A DNA stretch of 64,000 bases, taken from NCBI RefSeq assembly GCF_026130175.1, contig NZ_JAIGNI010000155.1:1-64000 (forward strand), in the 5' to 3' direction. This DNA is from Lyngbya sp. CCAP 1446/10. GTDB lineage: Bacteria > Cyanobacteriota > Cyanobacteriia > Cyanobacteriales > Microcoleaceae. Position 1 is the first letter of the stretch; the number at the start of each line of letters is the position of its first letter. A program made the translations under genes and the position numbers. This document shows positions 8,655-19,300 of the stretch, piece by piece. A model generated the notes under the pieces. The model was not told the DNA's origin. It saw only the letters and a program-made list of their open reading frames with translations, and searched no databases.

Positions 8655-9362
8655 TTATTGATTTTTCAACAACTCAGAAACAGTTTTAAATTCGTAACCT
8701 TTTGACTGCAAAGTCTTGACAATGATCTCCGTTGCTGCAACAGTTTTCGAGCGATCGCCCCCACCGTCGTGCATCACCACAATCGAACCCGATCGCACAT
8801 TGTTAATCACCTGATTTGCGATATCCTGTACCGAGTGTGTTTTCTCATAATCTTGGGAATCCACATCCCACATAATCAATTTTTTGTGCATTTGGGAAAC
8901 CATATAAGACAAACCTATAAATCTCCGTCCCCAAGGTGGCCGAAAATTAATACTGTCCTGCTTCACCCCATTTTCCTGCAAAAGTTTGTCAGTTTTTTCA
9001 ATCTCAGAAAGCAAATGCTGCTGTGGTTTAAACATCATATCTTTGTGAGAGTAGGAATGATTTCCCAACTCATTTCCCCTCGCCACAATCATTGGCACGA
9101 TTTCTGGATGTTTCTCAATATTGCGACCGACTTCAAAAAAAGTTGCTTTAATTTGATAGCGATCGAAAATATCTAAAAGCTGATTTGTATAGGGAGGAAA
9201 AGGGCCGTCATCGTAGGTAAGGGCAATAACTTTTATGTCCGTATCGGCGCGGTTGAAACCGAAATAATTGTTAAATTTAGTAACTTTAATCAGCAGCGAT
9301 GCTGCAAAGACTAATGCTATTGTGAACAGCAGAAACTTTTGTAAATTTTTACCTATTCGCAT
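8655..9362 (-). CDS. Polysaccharide deacetylase family protein (NodB homology domain)
   Basis: A 235-residue secreted or membrane-anchored enzyme of carbohydrate esterase family 4 that would remove acetyl groups from N-acetylglucosamine polymers or peptidoglycan. One N-terminal hydrophobic segment (LLFTIALVFAASLLI) is a signal or anchor. Motif 1 is LTYDDGPFPP with the catalytic and metal-binding Asp pair, motif 2 is GNHSYSHKDM with both metal His, and RPPWG is motif 3. A conserved VMHDGGGD lies near the end. The flanks are repeats; no operon partner is seen. Confidence 0.88.
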   Translation of the reverse strand: MRIGKNLQKFLLFTIALVFAASLLIKVTKFNNYFGFNRADTDIKVIALTYDDGPFPPYTNQLLDIFDRYQIKATFFEVGRNIEKHPEIVPMIVARGNELGNHSYSHKDMMFKPQQHLLSEIEKTDKLLQENGVKQDSINFRPPWGRRFIGLSYMVSQMHKKLIMWDVDSQDYEKTHSVQDIANQVINNVRSGSIVVMHDGGGDRSKTVAATEIIVKTLQSKGYEFKTVSELLKNQ

Positions 9363-9940
9363 AGCTGGACAAGGCTCGATCGAGCATTAAAGTGGATTGC
9401 AGAAAGATTACCACAAATTGCGAGGGATGGCATGAAATTATTTGAGATACTTCGGCTTCGCGAGCGTATAAGTTTGAGATTTGAGATTAAAAAATTGAAA
9501 AATGACTTATTCTGTATGGGTTTGGAGCAGGGGTAGTCTGGAGCATTTTTGGGAGAAACTGGCATCAAGCAGAGGTAGCCCGGAGCATCAAAGCCAAAGC
9601 ACTCACATCTACAGCCAGAAGTGTACCGAGAACGGAGAGAATTAGACCGAGCCGTACAGCACCATGCAGCACTAGAAATACTCGATCGAGCCAACGACAA
9701 ATTAGATCGAGCCGAAGCTTGCTATCAACTAGCCCAGACAGAACAATAACTTGGTAACACCGAACCCAACCCAAGAAAATTTCGATCGCACCATTCAACT
9801 ATTCAGCCCAATAAACAGCAAGTAAGTAGAAAAGGTACAGTTAGCTCGCACAAAAAATCCCGAAAAAATACCTAATTAATCGAGAAAAAAATCAAAAAAA
9901 AGATACAATAAACTCAAGTACAACCATAAAAAATTTAGAC
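9363..9940. other. Intergenic stretch with a coding remnant
   Basis: No complete gene. On the plus strand 9579-9749 is an open stretch without a start codon, following a TAG at 9576. It reads as a charged helical tail (QPEVYRERRELDRAVQHH ... LDRANDKLDRAEACYQLAQ) ending at a TAA. It looks like the 3' end of a lost coiled-coil or TPR gene. The region 9850-9938 upstream of the VOC gene is AT-rich and probably holds its promoter. Confidence 0.4.
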
Positions 9941-10288
9941 ATGAAACTAAAACGATTGGGACACGTAGCCGTCTGCGTGCAAGACATAGAAAAATCTGCT
10001 GAATTCTACCGAAATTTGGGTATGGAGTTAGTCTGGAAAGATCCAGACTGGGCTTATTTGAAAGCAGGAGAGGACGGATTGGCGCTGTTGAGTCCGAGTT
10101 ATGACCAAGCAGGGCCGCATTTTGGGTTCGTATTTGACGATCGCACGGAAATGGAATCCGCCTACCAACAGCTTAAATCCGAAGGTGTTTCCGTCACCCA
10201 AATTCACGAACACCGCGACGGTACAGCGTCTTTTTACGGCAGAGACCCCGACGGTAACGGTTTTGAATACCTTTACGAACCCGCTTGA
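9941..10288 (+). CDS. VOC family protein (glyoxalase/bleomycin-resistance fold)
   Basis: A 115-residue single-domain vicinal-oxygen-chelate protein. The first half begins LGHVAVCVQDIEKSAEFY with a His at a typical metal position; the second half ends DPDGNGFEYLYE with the conserved C-terminal Glu. The length is that of small glyoxalase-like proteins, which act as dimers. The substrate cannot be read from sequence; lactoylglutathione lyase activity is possible but the metal set is incomplete to my eye. It is monocistronic. Confidence 0.82.
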   Translation: MKLKRLGHVAVCVQDIEKSAEFYRNLGMELVWKDPDWAYLKAGEDGLALLSPSYDQAGPHFGFVFDDRTEMESAYQQLKSEGVSVTQIHEHRDGTASFYGRDPDGNGFEYLYEPA

Positions 10289-10888
10289 GGTTGATTAATC
10301 GAGTCCTGGACGCATTAAAGTCAGAAAAACTGGGTTTTTGAGCAGAATTTGTGACCTTAACTAAGGATTTTTGACTACCTGTACGTCCAGGAGTATCAAA
10401 TTTTGTCGATCGTGCGAGGTATTTTAAAAATATTCAATCCAGCCAATGTGTGTACTCATTAATGCAGCAGTAGTTGTAGGGTGTGTCGCCACTAACCAGC
10501 CCTAGCTACCTATCGACAATTTAACAGCGACGCACCCGATCACAATGGTTTGATAAACAAACACAACTATTATTTAGCAATCTTTTGTCAAAATGGTATA
10601 AATTGCGGACAGGAAGCGGCTTTTCGCCCCCAATACACCAGATGTCAACCCTAAATCAGACTGAAAAACCCGGTTTCTTGGTGCAGGAGTGCGTAAGCTA
10701 ATGATACCTGCACGCACTGCGATCCCGTGGCAGACGGCCCGGAACCTCCGTACCAATGGCAGAATAAAATGACATACTGACACCAACTCTTCCACAGTAA
10801 GGTGCAGGCTCAGAATCCGAAATATATCCACAACTTCCGAAAATCGGCTCGATAATCTAAAATCTAAAATCAAAAATCTAAAATCCTC
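10289..10888. other. Intergenic stretch upstream of rodA
   Basis: Six hundred bases without a supported gene. It contains an inverted pair GTCCTGGACG (about 10302) and CGTCCAGGAG (about 10384) and the AAATCTAAAATC heptamer run just before rodA. The minus-strand open frame over this region overlaps rodA and looks like a shadow. Confidence 0.5.
10854..10887. repeat. AATCTAAAATCTAAAATC heptamer run
   Basis: Five or so 7-base units (AAAATCT and variants) end 2 bases before the rodA start codon, so they occupy the place of the ribosome binding site. The same unit recurs before psbQ (44634-44660), before the FAD oxidoreductase (45336-45362) and inside a coding region (about 15230-15262). Confidence 0.8.
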
Positions 10889-12148
10889 ATGTTCCAAAGA
10901 ATACAAGTCAAAAACCGCTGGACATCTATCTTCAAACCCTGGGAAGAAGCAGACCCTTGGCTGTTTGCCGCTTGCATCGGCCTCACCATCTTCGGCGGAA
11001 TCATGATTCGCAGCGTCGAAATCAACCAAGGGCTGATCGACTGGTGGCGGCACTGGGTAACTGGCGGAGTCGGTTTGTTATTCGCCATCATCATTTCCCG
11101 CTGTCGCTACGAAATACTGCTCCAGTGGAAATGGCCGATTTACATATTAATTAATTTGTCGCTGATTGCAGTGCGGTTTATCGGTACTACAGGGCTCGGC
11201 GCCCAGCGATGGATCAATATTGGTGGCTTCTATCTGCAACCATCAGAATTTGCCAAAGTAGGGATGATTATCACCTTAGCAGCTCTCCTCCACGACAAGA
11301 CTGTCCCCACGGTGCGGGATATGTTGAGGATGCTGGCGATTATGGCCGTACCCTGGGGATTGATCTTTGCCGAACCAAATTTAGGTACTTCGCTAGTGTT
11401 TGGCGCGATCACAATGGGGATGTTTTACTGGGGTAATGTCAATCCCGGCTGGCTGATATTGCTGTTCTCTCCTCTAATCTCGGTTCTCCTGAACAACTTG
11501 TCTACACCGATTTGGATCGCTTGGGTAGTTGTTGCGGGGATTATCGCTTGGCGAAGCCTACCTTGGCCCTGGTTGGGGACTTTCGCTGCTGTGCTGGTGA
11601 ATGTGGTGTCGGGACACGTCGGACACCTTTTTTGGGGCGTGTTGAAGGATTATCAAAAAATGCGCCTGACGGGCTTTTTAAACCCTGAGAAAGACCCTTT
11701 AGGCAGCGGATATCACTTGATTCAATCTCGGATTGCGATCGGGGCCGGAGAACTCCACGGCCGGGGATTGAATCACGGAACCCAAACTCAGCTTAACTTT
11801 ATTCCCGAACAGCATACGGACTTTATCTTTTCAGCGATCGGCGAAGAATTGGGCTTTATTGGCTGCATTTCGGTGCTGGTGGTGTTTTGGATAATTTGTT
11901 TCCGCTTGGTGATGATCGCACAAACCGCAAACGACAATTTTGGTTCATTGCTGGCGATCGGCGTACTGTCAATGTTAATTTTTCAAGTATTCGTCAATAT
12001 TGGGATGAACATCGGCTTAGCCCCAGTGACAGGAATTCCGCTACCTTTCCTGAGTTACGGAAATGCGTCGCTGCTGAGTAACTTTCTCGCACTGGGACTG
12101 GTGGAGTCAGTAGCCAACCAGCGACAGCGCAAGAAGCGTTGGAATTAG
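10889..12148 (+). CDS. rodA: Rod shape-determining protein RodA (SEDS glycosyltransferase)
   Basis: A 419-residue polytopic membrane protein of the FtsW/RodA/SpoVE family, which polymerises lipid II into glycan strands with a partner class B penicillin-binding protein during cell elongation. The RodA-type signature GAQRWINIGGFYLQPSEFAK is present, as are the extracellular-loop block GRGLNHGTQTQLNFIPEQHTD and the final GIPLPFLSYGNASLLSNF. About ten hydrophobic segments are visible. It has no mreBCD neighbours here. Translation starts directly after a heptamer repeat with no clear Shine-Dalgarno. Confidence 0.92.
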   Translation: MFQRIQVKNRWTSIFKPWEEADPWLFAACIGLTIFGGIMIRSVEINQGLIDWWRHWVTGGVGLLFAIIISRCRYEILLQWKWPIYILINLSLIAVRFIGTTGLGAQRWINIGGFYLQPSEFAKVGMIITLAALLHDKTVPTVRDMLRMLAIMAVPWGLIFAEPNLGTSLVFGAITMGMFYWGNVNPGWLILLFSPLISVLLNNLSTPIWIAWVVVAGIIAWRSLPWPWLGTFAAVLVNVVSGHVGHLFWGVLKDYQKMRLTGFLNPEKDPLGSGYHLIQSRIAIGAGELHGRGLNHGTQTQLNFIPEQHTDFIFSAIGEELGFIGCISVLVVFWIICFRLVMIAQTANDNFGSLLAIGVLSMLIFQVFVNIGMNIGLAPVTGIPLPFLSYGNASLLSNFLALGLVESVANQRQRKKRWN

Positions 12149-12171
12149 CTAATTGGCAATTCGAGCCATAT

Positions 12172-12280
12172 CTAATTCTGTCAAATAACCCTAATAGGTT
12201 TGTAGTGAGGACTTTCGTCCTCATATTTTTTTATTTTCGTCGTCACTACCAACTTAATAACCGTTATTTGACAGAATTAG
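12172..12280. repeat. MITE-like element with 18-bp terminal inverted repeats
   Basis: The ends CTAATTCTGTCAAATAAC (12172-12189) and GTTATTTGACAGAATTAG (12263-12280) are perfect complements. Inside is the GTAGTGAGGAC motif shared with the hairpin at 8387-8460, plus a small GGACTTTCGTCC hairpin. It sits between the convergent rodA and pcxA genes and may end transcription from both sides. Confidence 0.75.
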
Positions 12281-12426
12281 ATCTAACAACCGCCACATCG
12301 GTCAGGACATAAATAACTTCATGAATAGAGCCGATATCCGTCAAGCATCAATGGTTTGATTCCCGTTATGCAACCCTTCGACTGGCTCAGGACAAGCTGT
12401 CAACTGTCAACTGCTATATGAGCAGA

Positions 12427-13782
12427 TTACTCGTTCATATTCTTGTAAGTTGCAACCGCAGAAGGCGAACTCCGGTTTAAATAGCGAAATATCCAATACT
12501 TAAATACTGTATCCAAGATAACTGGAAACGTCGCGATGAACAGAAATATAAACTGCCTATTTTCTGGTAGTCCCAAATGCCTCGATAAACCTTCGAGAAT
12601 TATTTCCCAACCGTGCGGTGAGTGGAATCCGACAAACACATCGGTAAACAAAATAATTATGAAAGCCTTAGCACTGTCGCTAAGTCCGTAAACCACGTCG
12701 TCCATAAAAGACTTTAAAATCTCAATCTCTCTCTTGTTGGTGATGATAATGGCGGCAAAAGCCATGAAGGAAATCAAATCGGCAAAGATATTTTTAATAG
12801 CCCCACCACTTTCAGTCCGATATTCCTCCGCAAGCTCAATTGCTTTCTCAGCAATCTTCTTTTCCGTTTCTTCTGGAGAAAGTGACGGTGCCATGCCAAT
12901 CAACGTTTTAAATTTGAGGTGTTGCTCAAATTGCTCTAGTTTTTCTAATGCTTCTTCTTCCAGATCGATATTTATGAATAATGGAGCATTTTGCTTGACT
13001 CTGAAATGGTCAACTACGGGGCCGACTACAAAGTTTTTGGTGATTTGATTTGTTAACAGCGGAACTAAAATCAAAAGTAAAATAAATCTCAGAGAAATGA
13101 CTGTTTTTACTTTGGAATTTCGGAAGTTTTTAACTACGTCTTTTTCTGCTTCCGGGTCTAATTCTTTAGTAATTCGATTCAAAGTTCCCAAAAGTGATCG
13201 GGGTAATAAATTTACCTCTTCAAAGCTAGTGTCAACCTCGCCAGTAGTTTGATCAGAATTAGCTGAACCCTTATTTGTGCGAGGTTGAGAACTGCTTGTA
13301 GATTTAACCTGCATATTTACCGAACTGACAACCGGAACGATCGCAGTCGATCTACTATTATTAATATATTTGTCGATGATTCCATCAATAAACTCTAGCT
13401 TCTCCAATACCAGGGACGATCGATCTTTAATGTCTAAACCTAATCTGTGCGGGTGATAATCCGCGCTGTGTCCCGCCTGCGGTTTTGCTCCCACGCGATC
13501 GGGCAATTCCAAAAAAGAACGGCTAGCATTAAACTCAACCATCCTAGTTTCGATGACCTTGAGGTATTTTTGCAGTTCGGATTTAAAGTAAGACAGGGTG
13601 CTTTGTCCGTAATCGCCCGATCGCTCGGAGATGCCTTGGCCACCAAAATGCTCATCTTCGATCGCCTTAATTGCTAGCGCAGCATCATAAGCCTGTTCTA
13701 GAGCCCTTTCAGGCGTTTCTCGATACCATTGGTTGGCGCTGTACAGATATTTTACAAACCTGTTCCACAAAGAAGTATTCAT
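12427..13782 (-). CDS. pcxA: Proton extrusion protein PcxA (CemA family)
   Basis: A 451-residue membrane protein of the PcxA/CemA/YCF10 family, needed in cyanobacteria for light-induced proton release and acid tolerance and probably located in the cytoplasmic membrane. The N-terminal soluble region starts with the typical WNRFVKYLYSANQWYRETPE. Hydrophobic segments follow (SLRFILLLILVPLLTNQ, IFADLISFMAFAAIII, AKAFIIILFTDVFVGFHS and FIFLFIATFPVILDTVFKYW). GFHSPHGWE is the conserved C-terminal loop. The Ser/Thr-rich linker (about residues 150-200) is variable in the family. It is divergent from the ATP-binding protein gene, with a gap of only 52 bases. Confidence 0.93.
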   Translation of the reverse strand: MNTSLWNRFVKYLYSANQWYRETPERALEQAYDAALAIKAIEDEHFGGQGISERSGDYGQSTLSYFKSELQKYLKVIETRMVEFNASRSFLELPDRVGAKPQAGHSADYHPHRLGLDIKDRSSLVLEKLEFIDGIIDKYINNSRSTAIVPVVSSVNMQVKSTSSSQPRTNKGSANSDQTTGEVDTSFEEVNLLPRSLLGTLNRITKELDPEAEKDVVKNFRNSKVKTVISLRFILLLILVPLLTNQITKNFVVGPVVDHFRVKQNAPLFINIDLEEEALEKLEQFEQHLKFKTLIGMAPSLSPEETEKKIAEKAIELAEEYRTESGGAIKNIFADLISFMAFAAIIITNKREIEILKSFMDDVVYGLSDSAKAFIIILFTDVFVGFHSPHGWEIILEGLSRHLGLPENRQFIFLFIATFPVILDTVFKYWIFRYLNRSSPSAVATYKNMNE

Positions 13783-13834
13783 AGCTAAAGCTCGTTAGTT
13801 GGCAGCAGACATTAGTCATTAAAGTATTCACGGT

Positions 13835-16048
13835 ATGGTAACAAATTTACATGAATTGGGAACACCGGCAGAAAATTCAATTTGGATTGTCGGAGCCGCC
13901 CGCAGTGGCAAAACCGCTCGCTTAGTCGAGCAGTTCTGCCTGTGGAGCAAAACCGTCAAGCCTTTGCCCGCAACAGTTTCAGACCAATGGCGTTCCGGGC
14001 GGCGGCGGGCGGGACAAACAGCCCCAGCAATTTTAGTCTTAGCAGCTAACGGGGACAACCGACTGGAATTGGCCGATCGCATCGCCGTAGCCACCCAAGG
14101 AAAATATGCCTTTCACTCCACAACACCCTTCGGCTTTTTTGAGCAGGAAGTATTGCTATTTTGGCCGCTGCTAGTTCAGTCACTGAATTTGAGGGCTCAA
14201 TTTCCGCTGCGTCTCCAACCTGAAACAGAATTGGAACTTGCCGCCAGACTCTGGCGTCGCGAATTAGACGAAGGGATTTTGCAACAAACAGGGGTAAGTC
14301 CAAACCGAATGGTGCGTCGAACTCTAGACTTATTACAACTTGCTGCTGTCAGCGGTACGCCGAGAGAAGAGATTAAGAGCATTCTCGAACAGGGATTTGC
14401 AGGGGATGGTGGCTCGAATAGCCTATGGACTAGCATGGGAGATTTGCTCGAAAGGTGGCGGGAATGGTGCTTGATGCGCGGGCTGCTGACTTACGGAATT
14501 ATTTGCGAACTCTACTGGCGGGATTTGTTGCCAAATGCCACTTACCAGCAGCAATTAGCCTCTCGATATCAAGCTGTGATCGCAGATGATGTTGACGATT
14601 ATCCGGCTATCAGTCGCCATTTGTTTGATCGAATGCTCGATTCTGGTGCAGTGGGGGCTTTTTCCTACAATCGGGATGGAGGAGTGCGTTTAGGTTTGGG
14701 CGCTGACACGGAATACCTCGCCCAACTGGAAAGCCGCTGTTTGGTGGTGGAAACTTTGAACGCAAAAGCCGGTTTAGCCTCAGAGATTGGAGATTTGGCG
14801 GTAAATTTGGCAGTGAATTCTGATGGTTTTTATCCTTTAGGCTTGAGTTTGCCCGGATCAGTTCGATCGCTCGAAACAACTTCCCGCGCTCAATTACTAC
14901 GAGAAACCGCCGAAATTATTGTGGATGCGGTGAAGTCAAAAGCCGTGGAAGCGCAGGAAATCGCCGTAGTTGCCCCTGGGATGGATGCGATCGCCCGTTA
15001 CACTTTAACCGAAATTCTGGCGCGAGATGGTATCGCCGCCGAATCGCTCAACGATCAGCGTCCCCTATCGACTACGCCAGAGATTCGAGCTTTGCTGACT
15101 CTGCTAGCGTTAGTTTATCCTGGACTAGGCCGTTTAGTCGATCGAGACGCAGTAGCCGAAATGCTAGTAATTTTAGGCAGCCAGAAACACCGAGAATTGC
15201 CTGATACGGAAGATTCCAACCCCACGTTTAATTTAAAATCCCAAATCCCAAATCTCAAATCGATCGACCCGGTGAGAGCAGGTTTAATTGCGGATCACTG
15301 TTTTTGTCCAGATCTCGATCGACCTCAATTGCTGGCAATTACAGCCTTTCCTCGGTGGGACAGACTGGGACATCGAGCCGCTGGGGCCTACGAGCAAATT
15401 GTCGAGTGGATTGAACAACAGCGATCGCAACAACAGGAGCGGCTGTTGCCTAGTCCAATTGCCCTACTCGATCGAGCGATCCAGAAATTTCTGGTCAACG
15501 ACAGATACCTGCCGTTCGATCGGCTAGCAGCCCTGCGAGAGTTAATGGAAACCGCCGCCCACTACTGGGAAATACACGGGCGAATGCAGCGTTTAGAACC
15601 AACAAACGGGGGCGACTCAGAAACGATCGCCCGGTTCATCCAGTTGTTGCGCCAAGGAACCGTCACCGCCAACCCGTTTCCAGTCCGTTCAGAAGGCCCA
15701 GAAGCCCAAGCCGTCACCCTCGCCAACATCTTCCAGTACCGCAGCAGCCGCCGCGCCCACAAATGGCACTTTTGGCTGGATGCCGGCTCGCCGCTGTGGC
15801 TGAGTGGCGGTGCGGCGACATTGTTTGGTGCTCCCTTATTTGTGCGATCGCAACTGGGGCGTCCCTGGGAAACCGAAGACGAAACCGTCGCCGACCAACA
15901 GCGACTGCGGCGAATTCTGGTAGATTTGTTAAGTCGCTGTTCCATGCTTTACCTTTGTCACAGCGAACTAGCCGTCAACGGACAAGAGCAAACAGGGCCA
16001 CTTCTGCCTCTAATTAACAGCTCTGTTTCTTGTCAGCAGTCAGGCTAA
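13835..16048 (+). CDS. UvrD/AddB-like ATP-binding protein (putative helicase-nuclease subunit)
   Basis: A 737-residue protein with a Walker A motif GAARSGKT (residues 20-27) and a Walker B-like AVIADDVDDYP (about residue 245), in the spacing of SF1A helicases and AddB/RecB-like proteins. I do not see a full set of helicase motifs, nor the Cys-cluster of an iron-sulfur nuclease. It may be the degenerate, structural partner of a DNA-repair complex, or a cyanobacterium-specific recombination protein. The stretch NPTFNLKSQIPNLKS (about residues 464-478) is encoded by a heptamer repeat run that is otherwise intergenic, so it is a recent insertion in a loop. It is divergent from pcxA. Confidence 0.6.
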   Translation: MVTNLHELGTPAENSIWIVGAARSGKTARLVEQFCLWSKTVKPLPATVSDQWRSGRRRAGQTAPAILVLAANGDNRLELADRIAVATQGKYAFHSTTPFGFFEQEVLLFWPLLVQSLNLRAQFPLRLQPETELELAARLWRRELDEGILQQTGVSPNRMVRRTLDLLQLAAVSGTPREEIKSILEQGFAGDGGSNSLWTSMGDLLERWREWCLMRGLLTYGIICELYWRDLLPNATYQQQLASRYQAVIADDVDDYPAISRHLFDRMLDSGAVGAFSYNRDGGVRLGLGADTEYLAQLESRCLVVETLNAKAGLASEIGDLAVNLAVNSDGFYPLGLSLPGSVRSLETTSRAQLLRETAEIIVDAVKSKAVEAQEIAVVAPGMDAIARYTLTEILARDGIAAESLNDQRPLSTTPEIRALLTLLALVYPGLGRLVDRDAVAEMLVILGSQKHRELPDTEDSNPTFNLKSQIPNLKSIDPVRAGLIADHCFCPDLDRPQLLAITAFPRWDRLGHRAAGAYEQIVEWIEQQRSQQQERLLPSPIALLDRAIQKFLVNDRYLPFDRLAALRELMETAAHYWEIHGRMQRLEPTNGGDSETIARFIQLLRQGTVTANPFPVRSEGPEAQAVTLANIFQYRSSRRAHKWHFWLDAGSPLWLSGGAATLFGAPLFVRSQLGRPWETEDETVADQQRLRRILVDLLSRCSMLYLCHSELAVNGQEQTGPLLPLINSSVSCQQSG

Positions 16049-16388
16049 GGAATTTGGCAGGAGGCAAGAAAATTATGAATGCAAAGATTTTCATTTTTTC
16101 AACCCTTGGATAGCTCATTGAGGCTGACTTCAATTCAGACTTTTAGGTTCCAGCCAAATCCGGCGATATTATAGTTTACCCAAAACCCACATCAAAACTT
16201 GCAAACATTACTATTTTTAGCACAAAAAATTCCTGAGTTCAAAAAAATCTATAGCCCTGGCAATTTTGATTTATTATGCTAGAAATGAGCGAGATTATTA
16301 ATCAATAATAAGTCAGATTTGAGGCAAAAAACTGAGATTAATCAGTTCTTAAAGTTAATCGGAACCGTCGTTTAAAGGAGCCAAAATA
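16049..16388. other. Upstream region of the RTX gene pair
   Basis: No gene seen. It is AT-rich. A possible promoter is TTGATT (about 16267) with TATGCT (about 16275-16280), though the spacing is poor. AAAGGAG at 16375-16381 is a good ribosome binding site for the ATG at 16389. Confidence 0.4.
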
Positions 16389-19300
16389 ATGCCCAGTGCA
16401 GTACCACGTATCATAATTGAGCCAACTCCAACTCCAGAACCAGCACCAACGCCAACTCCAGAGCCAACGCCGACACCGACACCAACACCAACGCCGACAC
16501 CGACACCGGCACCGACTCCCCCTCCCTCCGGGGACGACACATTTGGTGGCATAGACGACACCTTGGGCGGAGGCGGTACCACACCCTCAATGATCGGAGG
16601 CGTGATCCGGGGCACAGAAGCCAACGACTCCTTAGGAGGCAGTCCCGGCCCCGACGTGATTTCCGGGCTGCAAGGCAACGATACCGTCCTAGGCTTAGAC
16701 GGCGACGATTTAGTATTTGGCAACGAGGATGACGACGTGCTGTTCGGCGGGCCCGGCAACGACGTACTCGACGGCGGTTCAGGACTCGATACCATGTACG
16801 GAGGTAAAGGCAACGACTCCCTCGATGGGGGAAATAACCCCGACCTCCTGTATGGCAATGACGGCAACGACACGGTAATCGGAGGCGAAGGCAAAGACAC
16901 GGCCTACGGCGGCAAAGGCGGGGACAGCTTGCGCGGCGGGTCGGGCGACGATAGCTTTTTGGGCGACAAAGGCGACGACATCGTGTGGGGCGACCAAGGT
17001 AACGACTCGCTCTTCGGTGGCGACGGCGAAGACTTGCTATTTGGCAACGAAGGAGGCGACTGGCTCTACGGAGATGCCGGCGCGGACACAATTTTTGCTG
17101 GCGACGGTGACGACATTGTGTTTGGAGGTGCTGGAGATGACATCATCGACGGCGGTGCTGGCAACGACGTGCTGTGGGGCGACGAAGGCAAAGACATTGT
17201 GGCCGGAGGCGAAGGCAGAGATGTCTTTGTCATCGGTGGCTTCAGTTCCCCCAGCGGCAGCAGCAACGGCACTAACCCGGCATTTGTGACCACAGGCGGC
17301 CCGGATATCGCCGATGCTGACATTTTTACAGACTTTCGCCAAGGCGAAGATTCGATCGGACTCAGCGGCGACCTCAAGTTTGAAGATTTGGTAATCTTCC
17401 AAAGCACCGACAACAAAGCCGGCAGCACAATTATTCGCAACGGAGTCAGCGGCGACTTTTTAGCAGTATTGCCCGGAGTTGACAGCAGAACCCTGGGACG
17501 CAACTCCTTTGTAATTGCCCCCACAGTTCCTGGCAGCGCTACCCCGCTGCCCCTGCCCACGCCGAGTCCGAGCCCGACGCCGACTCCGACTCCCACACCG
17601 ACACCGACACTAAGTCCGACTCCCACACCGACTCCTACAGACACTCCGACTCCCACAGACACTCCAACACCGAGTCCGAAGCCGATGTTCCCGACGCCGA
17701 CGGCAAGTCCGACTCCGACAGGAAGTCCGACTCCGACAGGAAGTCCGACGCCTAGTCCGAGTCCGATTCCAATCGCCACTCCCAATCAGCTTCCAATAGC
17801 AGTTAACGACAACTTCACCACGGTTTCGGGTCAAGAACTAAGTCTCAACGTTCTGTTCAACGACACCGATGGGGACAAGAACCCTCTGACTGTCACGACT
17901 TTTACTCCAGTAGCCAAGGGGAGCTTGACTCCATTGGGCGGTGGCTTATTCAAATACACCCCGAATCCAGGCTTTTCGGGTGCTGACAGCTTCAGCTACT
18001 CCATCTCAGACGGCAACGGCGGCACTGCTCAAGGCCTAGTAACTATCAACGTCAGCAACCCGCCCCAGCTAGTAATTAACGAGGGTGTGGTGGTTGCCAA
18101 AGCTGCTCCTACCCAGACAATAACCGCTGCCGATTTGTTGGTGACAGATCCTGACAACTCGCCTTTGGAAATTGTTTACACGATTACCAAAGCTCCCGAT
18201 GCTACTAGAGGTTTTGTGCAAAGGGGCGCCACTTTTCTCACTGTCGGCGACAAATTTACCCAAGACGATATCAACAACAATATTGTCAAATACAACTTGC
18301 TGGCTGCTGGTGGCAGCGATAGTTTTACGTTTACAGCCTCCGATGGGTCTTCCAAGATCGGGCCGGCATCCTTCAGTATTACGGTGGTAGATAATATTGT
18401 CGATCGCACCGCACTCCCGGCAAGCACCTTTGCAGGCAGCAACCTCAGCGACTACATCATTGGCGGGGCCGGCAACGATACCATCTCAGGCGGTGCGGGG
18501 GACGACATCCTCGACGGCAGGGGTGGCGACGACTTCCTATTCGGTGAAGCAGGTAACGACTCGCTGCTGGGTTCGATCGGCAACGACAACCTCGACGGCG
18601 GACTGGGCAACGATACGATCGACGGCGAAGACGGCATAGATTTGCTAATCGGCGGACTGGGCAACGATTTGATGTTCGGCGGCAATGACAACGACACCAT
18701 CTTGGGCGGTGACAACAACGACACCATTGACGGCGGTGCAGGCAATGACTCGATCTTGGGAGAAGCGGGCGACGACTCGATACTTGGAGGTATTGGCAGC
18801 GATACCTTATTGGGTGGAATTGGCGACGACTCGATCGAGGGCGGTGCAGGCGACGACATCCTCGACGGCAGCATCGGCAGAGACTTGCTCGACGGCGGTA
18901 TCAATAACGATTTCATCTCCGGCGGCGACAGCGAAGACACGATTTTAGGGGGAGAAGGCAGCGACACAGCACTCGGAGGTACCGGCAACGACTACATATT
19001 AGGTGAGGGTGGCAGCGACTCTCTGTTCGGCGAAGCGGGAGACGATACTGTAGACGGCGGCGCCGGCAGCGACTGTCTCAGCGGCGCCTTCGGCAACGAC
19101 TTGGTATTGGGTGGCGATGACAATGACTCGCTTTCCGGCGGTGCGGGCAATGACATTTTGGGCGGCGGGAACGGTTCTGACTTGCTGACAGGCGATGCTG
19201 GTAATGATTTCTTCTACTACGAAACTCCGAGTGAAGGTGTGGATATCATTGCTGACTTTAACGCCAATGGTACCGGCACCGACAGATTCTTGTTCAGGTC

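Noticed and set aside
10574-11053. Minus-strand 159-codon frame over the start of rodA
   Set aside because: RodA is certain on the other strand; this frame shows no motif.
16355-16900. Long minus-strand open frames opposite the RTX genes
   Set aside because: They are mirror images of biased GGxGxD coding and Pro-Thr codons, with no start signals or family features. The same holds for 17066-17785, 18452-18988, 20307-20825 and 20985-21680.
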